Origin: a virus
Direction: 5' to 3' (one strand)
Length of the DNA stretch: 31,253 nt
IMG/VR virus record: IMGVR_UViG_3300044991_001227
Span: 1 to 31,253 of that record
Position numbers and translations under genes: made by a program. The notes below the pieces were generated by a model. It saw nothing but the letters and a program-made list of their open reading frames with translations. It had not been told where the DNA came from and searched no databases. Shown here piece by piece: positions 20,493 to 28,290 of the stretch; within the stretch, counting starts at the first letter, position 1, and every line of letters begins with the position of its first letter.

Positions 20493-22418
20493 GTGCCCGA
20501 ACGCAACGCGCCCGAACAACTGACCCGCGATGGTCAACCGCTGTTCACGCGCGGAGCCTCGTTCCGCGCGGCCACCTACAACCCCGAAACCCGCACCGTC
20601 CGCGTGAGCCTTGGAACCGGCGCGCCCGTGCTTCGGTACGACTGGGCAAGCGACCGAACCTATACCGAAGTCCTTTCGATGGACCCTACCCACGTTCGCC
20701 TTGAGCGCATGAACGGCGGCGCTCCGTTCCTGACCGACCATCGCCAGTGGAGCACCGAGGCGGTTATTGGGCGCTTCGTCGCCGGGACCGTCGCGATCGT
20801 TGATGGCGAATTGGTGGGCGATGTCCGTCTGAGCAAGGCGGCTCGCAACGCAGACACGACCGGCGACATCGTTGACGGAATCCTCGCGGATACGTCCGTT
20901 GGTTATCGCATCTACCGGATGGAAATCACCCGGGACGAAACGACCAACGAGGAAACCCGCACCGCCGTTGATTGGGAACCCGTAGAGGGTTCCGTCGTTC
21001 CTGTTCCCGCAGACACCACGGGCGGCATTCGTTCCGCCGACCAGACCGTGCCCCCCGCAGGAGACACCCGGGCAACGCCCGGCGCTACCACCCCCAAGGA
21101 GGTTCAGACCATGGACGAGACTCAGATGGAAGCCCTCCGTGCCGAGGGTGCGAAGGCCGAAGCGACCCGTCAGACCGGTATCCGCGCGCTGGCCGAAAAG
21201 GCGAGCCTGACGGAAACCGACGTGCGCGCCCTGTTGGACGATTCCGCCGTCACGGTGGAGTCGGCCGGTGTGCGCATGTGGGACATCCGCGCCGCCAAGG
21301 ACGCCGCCGATCCGGTTCGGTCGCAGCGCATCGAAGCGGGCCGCGACGCCGGGGACGCGCAGTTCCGCGCCATTGCCGAGGCCGTGGAGCATCAGGCGGG
21401 CGTGCGAACGCTGGCCGACGTGGTTGAGCCGGGGCGCGGGCTGGCCCGCAAGTCCCTCGCTGACCTCGCCCGGATGAACCTGGAAGCGAAGGGGATCCGG
21501 TCCGCGGGTCTGGGCGATTCCGAAGCGATCCGCATGGCGATCCGCGCCGTCGCCGGTCACACCACGGGCGATTTCTCCAGCGTGTTCAGCACCGTCGGCT
21601 ACAAGTCGCTGATGGGCATGTACACCCTCGCGAACGAGTATAACTGGTGGAAGGATCTGGGTCGGCGTTCGGACTTCTCCACCCTGAACACTCGGACCAT
21701 CGTCAAGATGACGGGTATGGGCGGGCTGCCCACGGTCAATGAAGGCGCCGATTACCAGGGTGTGACGCAGTACGATTCCGCCGAAACGATCAACCCCCTG
21801 CCCAAGACGGGTGGTGAACTGCGGCTGACGTTCGAGATGGAGGGCCGGGACGACCTCGGCGCGTTCACCCGTTGCGCCGCTGAACTCGGCAAGACGATGC
21901 AGATCGGTGAACACCTGAAGGCGCTGGCTGCGATTCAGGCGAACATGGCGGACGGCGAGGCGGTTTGCTCCGCGGCGCACGCCAACCTGTCCACCTCTGG
22001 CGGCGCTCCCGACCTGACGAAGATCGCGGAACTGGACGCGAAGTTGCGCGCCGCGACGGACGGGCACCTCGTTACCCCGCACGTCATCGGCACCGCTGGC
22101 AAGGTTCTACTGATTCCCGTTGCGCAGCGCACGACCGTTGAGCAGTTGTACTCGGACCGCCTGTACGCGGCGGACCCGGCCGACTGCCCGACCGTTCCGT
22201 TGTCCGCCGAAAACCGGCGCGCGGTCCCCGGTCTGACCACGAAGTATTTCCTCTGTACCGCGAACCCGCTCGGCATGGAGTACGGCTGGTACCAGGGCGG
22301 ACCGACCGTGACGCAGTACGCCGAGGAAAAGTCCGACTCGCTGATCTGGCACGCCCGCAACGTGTTCGGCATCGGCGTGATCCGGCATCAGGACTTCGCG
22401 TCGAACCCGGGCCAGTAG
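20493..22418 (+). CDS. Prohead protease-major capsid fusion protein (641 aa)
   Basis: One chain carries the maturation protease, a scaffold-like linker and the HK97-fold capsid protein. Protease: TVRVSLGTGAPVLRYDW strand, catalytic His in FLTDHRQW (H83), catalytic Ser in LADTSVGYRI (S135), ending at about residue 185. A Pro/Thr/Gly-rich linker and a helical delta/scaffold region (MDETQMEALRAEGAKAEATR and onward) follow from 207. The capsid domain runs from about 330 to the end (SSVFSTVGYKSLMGMY, FEMEGRDDLGAF, GTAGKVLLIPVAQ). I chose GTG 20493, behind GGGAGG; GTG 20445 would add 16 residues. An internal start with strong ribosome site lies at 21111. Fusion of these functions is known in a family of phages. 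Confidence 0.93.
   Translation: MPERNAPEQLTRDGQPLFTRGASFRAATYNPETRTVRVSLGTGAPVLRYDWASDRTYTEVLSMDPTHVRLERMNGGAPFLTDHRQWSTEAVIGRFVAGTVAIVDGELVGDVRLSKAARNADTTGDIVDGILADTSVGYRIYRMEITRDETTNEETRTAVDWEPVEGSVVPVPADTTGGIRSADQTVPPAGDTRATPGATTPKEVQTMDETQMEALRAEGAKAEATRQTGIRALAEKASLTETDVRALLDDSAVTVESAGVRMWDIRAAKDAADPVRSQRIEAGRDAGDAQFRAIAEAVEHQAGVRTLADVVEPGRGLARKSLADLARMNLEAKGIRSAGLGDSEAIRMAIRAVAGHTTGDFSSVFSTVGYKSLMGMYTLANEYNWWKDLGRRSDFSTLNTRTIVKMTGMGGLPTVNEGADYQGVTQYDSAETINPLPKTGGELRLTFEMEGRDDLGAFTRCAAELGKTMQIGEHLKALAAIQANMADGEAVCSAAHANLSTSGGAPDLTKIAELDAKLRAATDGHLVTPHVIGTAGKVLLIPVAQRTTVEQLYSDRLYAADPADCPTVPLSAENRRAVPGLTTKYFLCTANPLGMEYGWYQGGPTVTQYAEEKSDSLIWHARNVFGIGVIRHQDFASNPGQ
21096..21113 (+). promoter_or_regulatory. 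Internal ribosome site and in-frame start inside the capsid gene
   Basis: A near-perfect AAGGAGG (21096-21102) precedes an in-frame ATG (21111) by eight bases. Translation from here would give a 435-residue product with scaffold region and capsid domain but no protease, reminiscent of the nested C/Nu3 genes of lambda (though there the nested product is the scaffold). Confidence 0.65.
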
Positions 22419-22430
22419 GTCGCTTGAACG

Positions 22431-22464
22431 CCCCGGGGGTGACCCGCAAGGGTTGCCCCCGGGG
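22431..22464 (+). terminator. Very stable 15-bp hairpin with GCAA tetraloop after the capsid gene
   Basis: CCCCGGGGGTGACCC pairs with GGGTTGCCCCCGGGG, all 15 positions pairing with two G-U, around a GNRA-type GCAA loop. There is no T-run, so it may be a pause, an RNA-stability element or a processing site that sets the ratio of capsid to downstream products, or a partial terminator. Confidence 0.6.
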
Positions 22465-22495
22465 ATGCTCCTGACACATCGCACGGAGGCGCATC

Positions 22496-23338
22496 ATGCG
22501 TTCGACTCTCCCCGGTTCCACGCACGAAACGGCTGTTCGCACCGCCCCCGTTGGTGGCGTGACGGTTGACGTTCCGTTTGTCCTCGGTTCGGAATTCCTG
22601 ATTCCGTCCGCGACCACCGCCGCGGGTCTGCCCGTGGTGTGCGTCAAGGGCGGGTTGGTTGCCCTGCCTATCAAGTCGGGTGAAACGTGGGCAACCTCGG
22701 GTCTGCCCGTGTACTGGCATCCGACGAACTTCTGCGAGGACACGGACAGCGCGACCAACCGCCTGATCGGCACCTACGATCGCGCGTACTCCGCGACGCA
22801 CGCCGTCGTCTGTCTCAACGGCGTTTCGGCGCCCGCGGTTGACGGCGACCTGTCTGCGAAGGCGAACCTTCTGGACCTCGCCAGCGTCGCCAACGCGAAG
22901 GGCGCGAGCCTGATCGGTATCGAGGATACCGGTAGCGCCTACACCGGCACGAACCTTGAAGTGGTCATGGCCGAAGTCGCCATCAGCCTGCTCGCGAAAC
23001 TGCCCAAGGCGGGCGGCACGATGACGGGCGCGATCGTCCCCGTCCGCGCCTCGGGTGCCTGCACGTCCAACGCCGCGACCCTGAACGGGCAGTCCGGTAT
23101 CGTGACGACGGAAGCCCTCACGACCGCCGCGGGTGCGAGCGAAACCATCACCATCACGAATTCCTACGTTACGCCCACCACGCCCGTAGTTGCGTCCGTC
23201 TGCGGGGGCACGAATACGAAGAACGTCTACGTCCCCGGCGCAACCTCCGGTGATGGCTCGTTCACCGTTGCGATTGTCAGCATGGAAACGGCTGACGCCC
23301 TCAACGGCACTGTGAAGTTCGCCTTCTTCGTTGGCTAG
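22496..23338 (+). CDS. Capsid decoration protein (DUF2190-like) fused to a fiber-like C-terminus (280 aa)
   Basis: Residues 1-115 match the pattern of DUF2190 decoration/cement proteins (TAPVGGVTVDVPFVLGSEFL, VKGGLVALPIKSGETWATS, LPVYWH, then ATNRLIGTYDRAY), which stabilise heads after expansion. Such proteins are usually only 100-130 residues. The rest is extra: residues 118-180 (LLDLASVANAKGASLIGIED, then YTGTNLEVVMAEVA) look like repeat units common in tail fibers and host-binding proteins, and residues 195-280 look like a small beta-sandwich. The head may therefore carry surface-exposed projections. GGAGG lies seven bases before the ATG. Confidence 0.78.
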   Translation: MRSTLPGSTHETAVRTAPVGGVTVDVPFVLGSEFLIPSATTAAGLPVVCVKGGLVALPIKSGETWATSGLPVYWHPTNFCEDTDSATNRLIGTYDRAYSATHAVVCLNGVSAPAVDGDLSAKANLLDLASVANAKGASLIGIEDTGSAYTGTNLEVVMAEVAISLLAKLPKAGGTMTGAIVPVRASGACTSNAATLNGQSGIVTTEALTTAAGASETITITNSYVTPTTPVVASVCGGTNTKNVYVPGATSGDGSFTVAIVSMETADALNGTVKFAFFVG

Positions 23339-23347
23339 TGAGGCAAC

Positions 23348-23665
23348 GTGACCCGTTGGGAAGCCAGTGTGGACCGCATGAACCGGACGCTACGGGACAC
23401 GTTCCCTACGTCCGCGGTCTACCTGCCTGCCGCGGGCGGTTCGCACCTCATCACCGGCATCCTTGACGAATCCGCCAAGGTGTTTGACCAGGCGAACCCC
23501 GGCGTGCCCATGACCGAGTGCCTGTTCACGATTCGCCTTGCGGACCTCCCCGTCGCGCCCCACGCCTACGATCGTCTGACGATTGGCGTCGTGACCTACA
23601 AGGTTTCCGATGTCCCGCGCCCTGACGGTTCGGGTATGGTCGCGTTGCCGTTGGAGGTGGTTTGA
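23348..23665 (+). CDS. Head-tail joining protein, gpFII-like (105 aa)
   Basis: GTG start with GAGG five bases upstream, nine bases after the decoration gene. Position and build fit the head-tail attachment family: an N-terminal helix (WEASVDRMNRTLRDTF), then a beta barrel (SAVYLPAAGG, HLITGILDESAKVFDQANPG, CLFTIRLADLP, YDRLTIGVVTYKVSDV). It should sit below the portal and provide the surface for the tail. Assignment is from pattern and order, not from a catalytic motif. Confidence 0.72.
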   Translation: MTRWEASVDRMNRTLRDTFPTSAVYLPAAGGSHLITGILDESAKVFDQANPGVPMTECLFTIRLADLPVAPHAYDRLTIGVVTYKVSDVPRPDGSGMVALPLEVV

Positions 23666-24219
23666 TGGCAGCGCCCATCCTCACCCCCGAAGGCATCCGC
23701 ACGGACCTCGTAACGCGCCTGATTGCCGCCGCGACCCCTGCCGCGGCGCGCGTGTACGATTCCCGGTACACCCCGTTTGAGCCGTCCGAACTGCCCGCGA
23801 TCTGCGTGTTCACGGCAGAGGACAGCGTTACCCAATGGTCCCGCAACACAACGCTCAACAAGCGGGCGGGGTCGATTCAGGTGACGGCGTTTGTTACGGG
23901 CGGGGATGAGGCGACCCTTGCTGCGTCGCAGGACGCCATCGCGGAAAGCATCGTCGATTCCCTGATGGGCGACTGCGAGTGGGTTGGCGCGTTTGAATCG
24001 GTGGACTCCGCGAAGGTTCAGCGGTGGCAGCCCGAAGACCGGGTGAAATACCCGTGTTTTGGCGTGACGGTGACGCTGGAAGTCAAGTATTCACAACCAT
24101 TCGTCGCGCGCGTTCCTGCGGTGGACCTGACCGCTCTGTACGTCAACACCAACACGACCACGCCCGATGGCGCGCTCGTTTCCGACCGTCCAGTTTCCGA
24201 CATCACCGGGGAGGCGTAG
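23665..24219 (+). CDS. Tail terminator-like protein (184 aa)
   Basis: ATG overlaps the previous stop by one base and has GGAGG seven bases upstream. Residues 5-30 (TPEGIRTDLVTRLIAAATPA) form a helix, followed by strands (YDSRYTPFEPSELPAICVFT) and a central sheet (RAGSIQVTAFVTGGDEATLA, YPCFGVTVTLEVKYSQP), the alpha/beta layout of gpU-like tail-completion proteins. Such proteins cap the tail tube and join it to the head. The C-terminal 35 residues (ALYVNTNTTTPDGAL) look flexible. It lies between the joining protein and the sheath genes, as expected. Confidence 0.68.
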   Translation: MAAPILTPEGIRTDLVTRLIAAATPAAARVYDSRYTPFEPSELPAICVFTAEDSVTQWSRNTTLNKRAGSIQVTAFVTGGDEATLAASQDAIAESIVDSLMGDCEWVGAFESVDSAKVQRWQPEDRVKYPCFGVTVTLEVKYSQPFVARVPAVDLTALYVNTNTTTPDGALVSDRPVSDITGEA

Positions 24220-24220
24220 A

Positions 24221-24421
24221 ATGTTCGTCAAGCCCGCTCCCGGTCGCCTCGTGCGACTCCCGGACCATCCGTATTCGTTCATCCCCGCGGACGGCATGAA
24301 CGTTCCGGATTCGCCCTACATCCGTCGCCGCCTCGTGTGGGGTTCGCTCGTTCTGTGTGAAACCCCCGCCGAATCCGTGAAGGTCGCGAAAACCAAGCCC
24401 GCAACCGAGGAAACGCGATGA
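24221..24421 (+). CDS. DUF2635 protein (Mu gp38-like) (66 aa)
   Basis: MFVKPAPGRLVRLPDHPYSF and DSPYIRRRLVWGSLVL fit the DUF2635 family known from Mu-like phages, always found just before the sheath gene. These begin with FVKPAPG, have a D-SPYWRRRL centre and a variable tail. The function is not settled. GGGGAGG lies upstream; the end overlaps the sheath start (ATGA). Its presence helps identify the tail as Mu-like. Confidence 0.85.
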   Translation: MFVKPAPGRLVRLPDHPYSFIPADGMNVPDSPYIRRRLVWGSLVLCETPAESVKVAKTKPATEETR

Positions 24422-25992
24422 ACTATTACGACGTGATCCCGCAGGATACCCTCGTTCCGTTGACGTATTTCCGCGTTTCGGGCGCGGCTGCGGCGGGCGG
24501 GTCCACCGCGCGTCCGACGCTGCTGACGGGGCAGAAGGTCGCGTCCGGTACCGCAACGCTTGACACCCCCGTCCGGTGCAGTTCGGTCGGCAAGGCGATT
24601 GACCTGTTCGGGTTCGGTAGCATGCTACACCGCATGGTTGCCGCCTACAAGGCGAACGACCCCTACGGCGAACTGTGGTGCCTGCCCGTGACGGACCCGA
24701 CCGCGGGCACGAAGGCGACGCGTGTTTTGACCTTGACCGGACCTGCCACGGAATCCGGCGTCCTGTCCCTGTGGATTGCCGGGCAGCGCGTCCCGATTGT
24801 GGTTGCGTCGGGTGACACCGCGCACGCGGTTGCAATCAAGGTGCAGACCGCGGTGGGCATTAACGAGGCGGCGGCGATTACAGCCAAGTCCACCCTGCCC
24901 GTGATCCTCAAGACGGTCGGCGTCGCTGACGGCGTGATGACGTTCGAGTCTCGGTGGGCGGGCGCTACCGGCCTGCAGATCGACTTCCGCCTGAACTACC
25001 TTGGTGACGCCGCGGGCGAATCTACCCCTGCGGGTTTGGCGATTACCGAACTGGCGACCGCCCGCTACGTCCACGCGAACACCGCGGGCGTTGGCGTCCC
25101 GAGTTGGGCGGCTGGTTTCGCCGCCTGCGTAAACAAGCGGTTCGGGTACATCGGGCACCCCTACGTTGACGGTACGGCGTCGTCCGGGTCGCTGGCTTCG
25201 TGGAAGGTGGAACTGTCGGACGACGGCGAAGGTCGTTGGTCGCCCGTGCGCAAGTATTACGGGCACGCGTTCACCGCGTACAACGAGGGTGTTGACGCGG
25301 ACGGGCTTGCCGCGGTCGTGTTGGCGAACGACCCGCACACCACCCCCGTTGGCGTCGTGGGTTGTCCGAATCCGCCGTGGGAAATCGCCGCCGCGTACTG
25401 CGGTCGCGGCGCCCGCGCGTTCCGGTCTGACCCCGCCCTCGGGTTGCAGTCATTGGAACTGATCGGAATCCTGCCGCCCGCGTTGGCGGACCAACTCGCC
25501 TGGGGCGACCGTCAGACGTTGCTCGGACTTGGTTGGGCGACCACCATCCCCGGCGACGTTGTCCGCGTTGAACGGGCCGTCACGTCCTACACGGAAAACG
25601 CTTACGGCGCGGCGGACCAATCGTTCCGCGACAGCGAAACCCTTGCCAACCTCGACTACATCCTGACGGACCTTGACGGTATGCTTTCGAGCAAGTTCGG
25701 GCGCGTGAAGATCGTTCCGGACACCGACCGCGTTACGGGTGCGGAGTCCAACGCCGTCCGCCCGTCCACCATCAAGGCGGCGATTGTCGCGAAGTACAAG
25801 GTTTGGCAGCGGTTGGGCCTCGTGTCCGATGTCAAGACGTTTGCCCGCCTGTTGGTCGTGACCATGGACGCCCTTGTCCCGGGTCGCGTCAACATCTACT
25901 TCCCGCCCGCTCTCGCGCAGACGTGCCGCCTGATGGCCGCGTTGACCGAATTCCGGCTCATGTACTCGGCCGAGGAAGTCTCGGCCGCCTGA
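24418..25992 (+). CDS. Contractile tail sheath protein, Mu gpL-like (524 aa)
   Basis: Polymerises around the tail tube and contracts to drive it through the host envelope. The order of parts is that of gpL-type sheaths: N-terminal beta domain, a middle domain with TLTGPATESGVLSLWIAGQR (the protrusion domain common in Mu-type sheaths), and a C-terminal core (IPGDVVRVERAVTSYTENA, LANLDYILTDLDGMLSSKF, NAVRPSTIKAAIVAKYKVWQ, PGRVNIYFPPALAQTCR). Length (about 500) is usual. It begins with an overlap to DUF2635, and the tube gene follows 31 bases later. This gene makes the phage a myovirus. Confidence 0.92.
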   Translation: MNYYDVIPQDTLVPLTYFRVSGAAAAGGSTARPTLLTGQKVASGTATLDTPVRCSSVGKAIDLFGFGSMLHRMVAAYKANDPYGELWCLPVTDPTAGTKATRVLTLTGPATESGVLSLWIAGQRVPIVVASGDTAHAVAIKVQTAVGINEAAAITAKSTLPVILKTVGVADGVMTFESRWAGATGLQIDFRLNYLGDAAGESTPAGLAITELATARYVHANTAGVGVPSWAAGFAACVNKRFGYIGHPYVDGTASSGSLASWKVELSDDGEGRWSPVRKYYGHAFTAYNEGVDADGLAAVVLANDPHTTPVGVVGCPNPPWEIAAAYCGRGARAFRSDPALGLQSLELIGILPPALADQLAWGDRQTLLGLGWATTIPGDVVRVERAVTSYTENAYGAADQSFRDSETLANLDYILTDLDGMLSSKFGRVKIVPDTDRVTGAESNAVRPSTIKAAIVAKYKVWQRLGLVSDVKTFARLLVVTMDALVPGRVNIYFPPALAQTCRLMAALTEFRLMYSAEEVSAA

Positions 25993-26023
25993 TTCCCAAC
26001 CGCGTTGAACGGAGGCTAATCCC

Positions 26024-26389
26024 ATGGCTGGAATCGTGATTGCCGGGCGCGGGTCGTTGCGCGTCGGGTCCAAGACGTTGTCGTGTACCGCCATCAAGGC
26101 AACCATCGGCGCGGAAAAGCGCACGAAGGTGCTGTCTATGGACGGTCCGAAGGGTGACAAGGTGGAAGCCGTCGCCCCGAAGTTGACCGCGACCGTGGTT
26201 GTTACCGATGACGTTTCGATGGACTTCCTGTCCAACATCGAAAACGAAACGGTTGAGGGGCAGACCGCGGGCGGGCGCTCGTTCGTGTTCGAGGGCGCGT
26301 CCATCACCGACCCGCCCGAATACGACGTGGGCGAGGGCACTTGCGACCTGTCGTTTGAGGCGCTGTCCGCCGAAGAAACCGGCGTCTGA
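26024..26389 (+). CDS. Tail tube protein, Mu gpM-like (121 aa)
   Basis: Inner tube subunit. GGAGG precedes the ATG. The sequence is all-beta with pairs of strands (SLRVGSKTLSCTAIKATIG, KRTKVLSMDGPKGD, KLTATVVVTDDVSMDFLS, TVEGQTAGGRSFVFEGAS) and ends CDLSFEALSAEE, matching Mu gpM-type tube proteins of about 115-120 residues. It comes directly after the sheath, the standard order in contractile phages. High expression is expected. Confidence 0.87.
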   Translation: MAGIVIAGRGSLRVGSKTLSCTAIKATIGAEKRTKVLSMDGPKGDKVEAVAPKLTATVVVTDDVSMDFLSNIENETVEGQTAGGRSFVFEGASITDPPEYDVGEGTCDLSFEALSAEETGV

Positions 26390-26433
26390 CGCCTCCGCAC
26401 CCACTCACCCGCCTACCCTGAAAAGGAGCCGTC

Positions 26434-26760
26434 ATGCTCGAACCCGTCACCATCGAACTGACCACGCCGATCAAGGATTTCGGGCGCGTCATCACGCAGA
26501 TCGCCTGCGTCCGTGAGTCCAACGGGAAAGACCTGGTTGACCTGGACGGCACGCGCGGCGCAACCCGCACGCTGCGTTTCATCCAGCGCCTTTGCGTCAC
26601 CCCGGAACACGCGGACAAGGCGGGCAATCCTCACCGCCTTTCGTGGGAAGCCGTGCAGGAACTGACGAACACGGACATCGGGAGCATCACGAACGCCATG
26701 CTCCCTTTTCTTGGAGTGGACCCGTCGGCGCTGAACTTGACGCCCTCCATGGATTTCTAG
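26434..26760 (+). CDS. Tail assembly chaperone, short (zero-frame) product (108 aa)
   Basis: AAAAGGAG precedes the ATG. The protein (MLEPVTIELTTPIKDFGRVI, DLDGTRGATRTLRFIQRL, LSWEAVQELTNTDIGSITNA) matches the Mu gp41-type chaperones that bind the tape measure while the tail grows. The zero frame ends at a stop 52 bases after a slippery heptamer, and a second, overlapping frame continues the domain, so this is the shorter of two products. Confidence 0.82.
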   Translation: MLEPVTIELTTPIKDFGRVITQIACVRESNGKDLVDLDGTRGATRTLRFIQRLCVTPEHADKAGNPHRLSWEAVQELTNTDIGSITNAMLPFLGVDPSALNLTPSMDF

Positions 26761-26894
26761 CCGTCGAATGCCATTGGTCGCCGGATGCGATCATGGCGTT
26801 GACGGGTGCGGAACTCGCGGCGTGGGATAGGCGGTTCCTGGCGTTCGTTGCTGCCCGCGACAAGGCTCGCAAGGCGGCAGAAAAGGAGTCCTGA
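26434..26894 (+). CDS. Tail assembly chaperone, -1 frameshift product (about 153 aa)
   Basis: At 26703-26709 the bases C-CCT-TTT form a canonical X-XXY-YYZ slippery site in the zero frame. A -1 slip there would join residues 1-92 to 61 residues of the other frame (beginning SWSGPVG, then WSPDAIMALTGAELAAWDRR and a basic helical end KARKAAEKES), ending at 26894, two bases before the tape measure gene. The second part has the IMALTxxEL helix typical of gpT/gp42-type extensions. This is the usual way of making a longer chaperone in small amounts. Confidence 0.82.
26703..26709 (+). promoter_or_regulatory. Slippery heptamer CCCTTTT for -1 frameshifting
   Basis: C-CCT-TTT in zero-frame phase, eleven codons from the strands that diverge. 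Both tRNAs can re-pair after a one-base slip. Among tail chaperone genes G-GGA-AA(A/G) or A-AAA-AA sites are more usual, so the C/T version is unusual. Confidence 0.75.
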
Positions 26895-26895
26895 C

Positions 26896-28290
26896 GTGGC
26901 CTCCAAATACAACATCGCAGTCATCATCGCGGCGGTGGATAAGGCGTCGTCTACCCTCAACCGCGTTGGCGCGAAATCCAAGTGGCTTGCGGACGGCATC
27001 GGGTCCGCGGGCAAGGGGATTGCGAAGGCGGGCGCGTATGCGTTTGCGACCGCCGGAGTAGTTGGCGCTGCCGCCGTCAAGATGGGTTCGGATTGGCTTG
27101 ATGCCATGGGGGAAATCAAGGACTTCTCCGCGCAAGTCGGGTTCAGCGCCGAAGAACTGCAATCGTGGCGTTACGCCGCAGATCAGGCGGGCGTCAAGGG
27201 TGATGCGCTCAACGGCGCGGTCGCGAAAATGAACAAGTCCCTTGGCGACATGAAGGCGAAAACCGGACCGCTGTTCGCCATCCTCAAGGAAACGAACAAC
27301 GTTGACCTTTTCCGCAGGCTGCAATCGGCATCACCCGAGCAAGCCCTGCAAATGCTCGTCGCTGAAATGGAGCGAATCCAGGACCCCACCGAACGCGCCC
27401 GTTTCGCGATGGCGGCGTTTGGCAAGTCCGGTGCTGTTATGACCCGCCTCGCCGTCGAAGGCTCCGCGGGCCTGTCTCGCTTGCGTCAAGAGGCTGTAAG
27501 CCTCGGAATCGTCATGTCCACCGCCGCAGTCAACGGCGCGGAGGCGTTCGGGGACAACCTCGCTCGCCTGAAAATGATCGGGATGGGGTTGGGTGGAACG
27601 ATCATGACCGCGCTCCTGCCCCGCCTTGAAAAAACCGTGGCACTCGCTACCGCATGGGTGGTGAAAAACAAGGATCTGATTGCGTCCAAGGTTGTCAAGT
27701 TCGTTGAGGACTTGGGGGACAGGTTCGCCCGCGTTGGTGAATTCCTCGATACAGCGCTGCGCATCATCGACGCCATTGGCGGGCTTGGCGGGGCGGTCAA
27801 GTTGCTCGCCATCACCTACATTTCGGGGCACCTCGCATCGTCCCTGATTGCGACAACCGCACTCGCCGGGACGCTTTCGGGGGTGTTGGCTGCGGCGTTC
27901 GGGACGGTGGCGCTCGGGTTGTTCCTCAATGGCGTGTGGGATCTGGTTTCGGCATTGATCGATGTGGCGAAGTACACAGACTATCTCGCGGAACAGTCGG
28001 GCGCGAAAAAGGCGGTTGAGTCTGACCCCCGATTTGCCGCGACCCGCGAACGGCAGATGCAGGGTTTGCCCGTCACCGAACGCGACTCCGCGTTTTTCGA
28101 GGCTGCCACGTCGGGAGCCAATGACGCCATGAACGCCCTATTCGCAGACCAGCGAATGAGCATGCCCAATGGCACCGTGACTGTTTCCGTGTTGCTCCCG
28201 AACGCCCCGTTGGGAACGTCGGTCACGCAGGAAGTGGCGGGCGCGGGCGTCAAGTTTGCGCCCACCGGCTGGCGGCGAGGTGGATACTGA
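26896..28290 (+). CDS. Tape measure protein (464 aa)
   Basis: Sets tail length and is later ejected into the host. GTG at 26896 has AAGGAG eight bases upstream; a longer frame from 26806 would overlap the chaperone extension. The N-terminus (IAVIIAAVDKASSTLNRVGA) is typical. Residues 20-75 and 250-365 are Ala/Gly/Leu-rich with hydrophobic runs (GAYAFATAGVVGAAAVKMG; LAGTLSGVLAAAFGTVALG) that could cross a membrane, the rest is helical. At 464 residues it is short; with about 1.5 angstrom per helical residue it suggests a tail near 70 nm, a rough estimate. Confidence 0.85.
   Translation: MASKYNIAVIIAAVDKASSTLNRVGAKSKWLADGIGSAGKGIAKAGAYAFATAGVVGAAAVKMGSDWLDAMGEIKDFSAQVGFSAEELQSWRYAADQAGVKGDALNGAVAKMNKSLGDMKAKTGPLFAILKETNNVDLFRRLQSASPEQALQMLVAEMERIQDPTERARFAMAAFGKSGAVMTRLAVEGSAGLSRLRQEAVSLGIVMSTAAVNGAEAFGDNLARLKMIGMGLGGTIMTALLPRLEKTVALATAWVVKNKDLIASKVVKFVEDLGDRFARVGEFLDTALRIIDAIGGLGGAVKLLAITYISGHLASSLIATTALAGTLSGVLAAAFGTVALGLFLNGVWDLVSALIDVAKYTDYLAEQSGAKKAVESDPRFAATRERQMQGLPVTERDSAFFEAATSGANDAMNALFADQRMSMPNGTVTVSVLLPNAPLGTSVTQEVAGAGVKFAPTGWRRGGY

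Noticed and set aside
20394-22082. 562-residue minus-strand frame opposite the capsid gene
   Set aside because: Shadow frame of a clearly recognised capsid fusion; no ribosome site or motifs.
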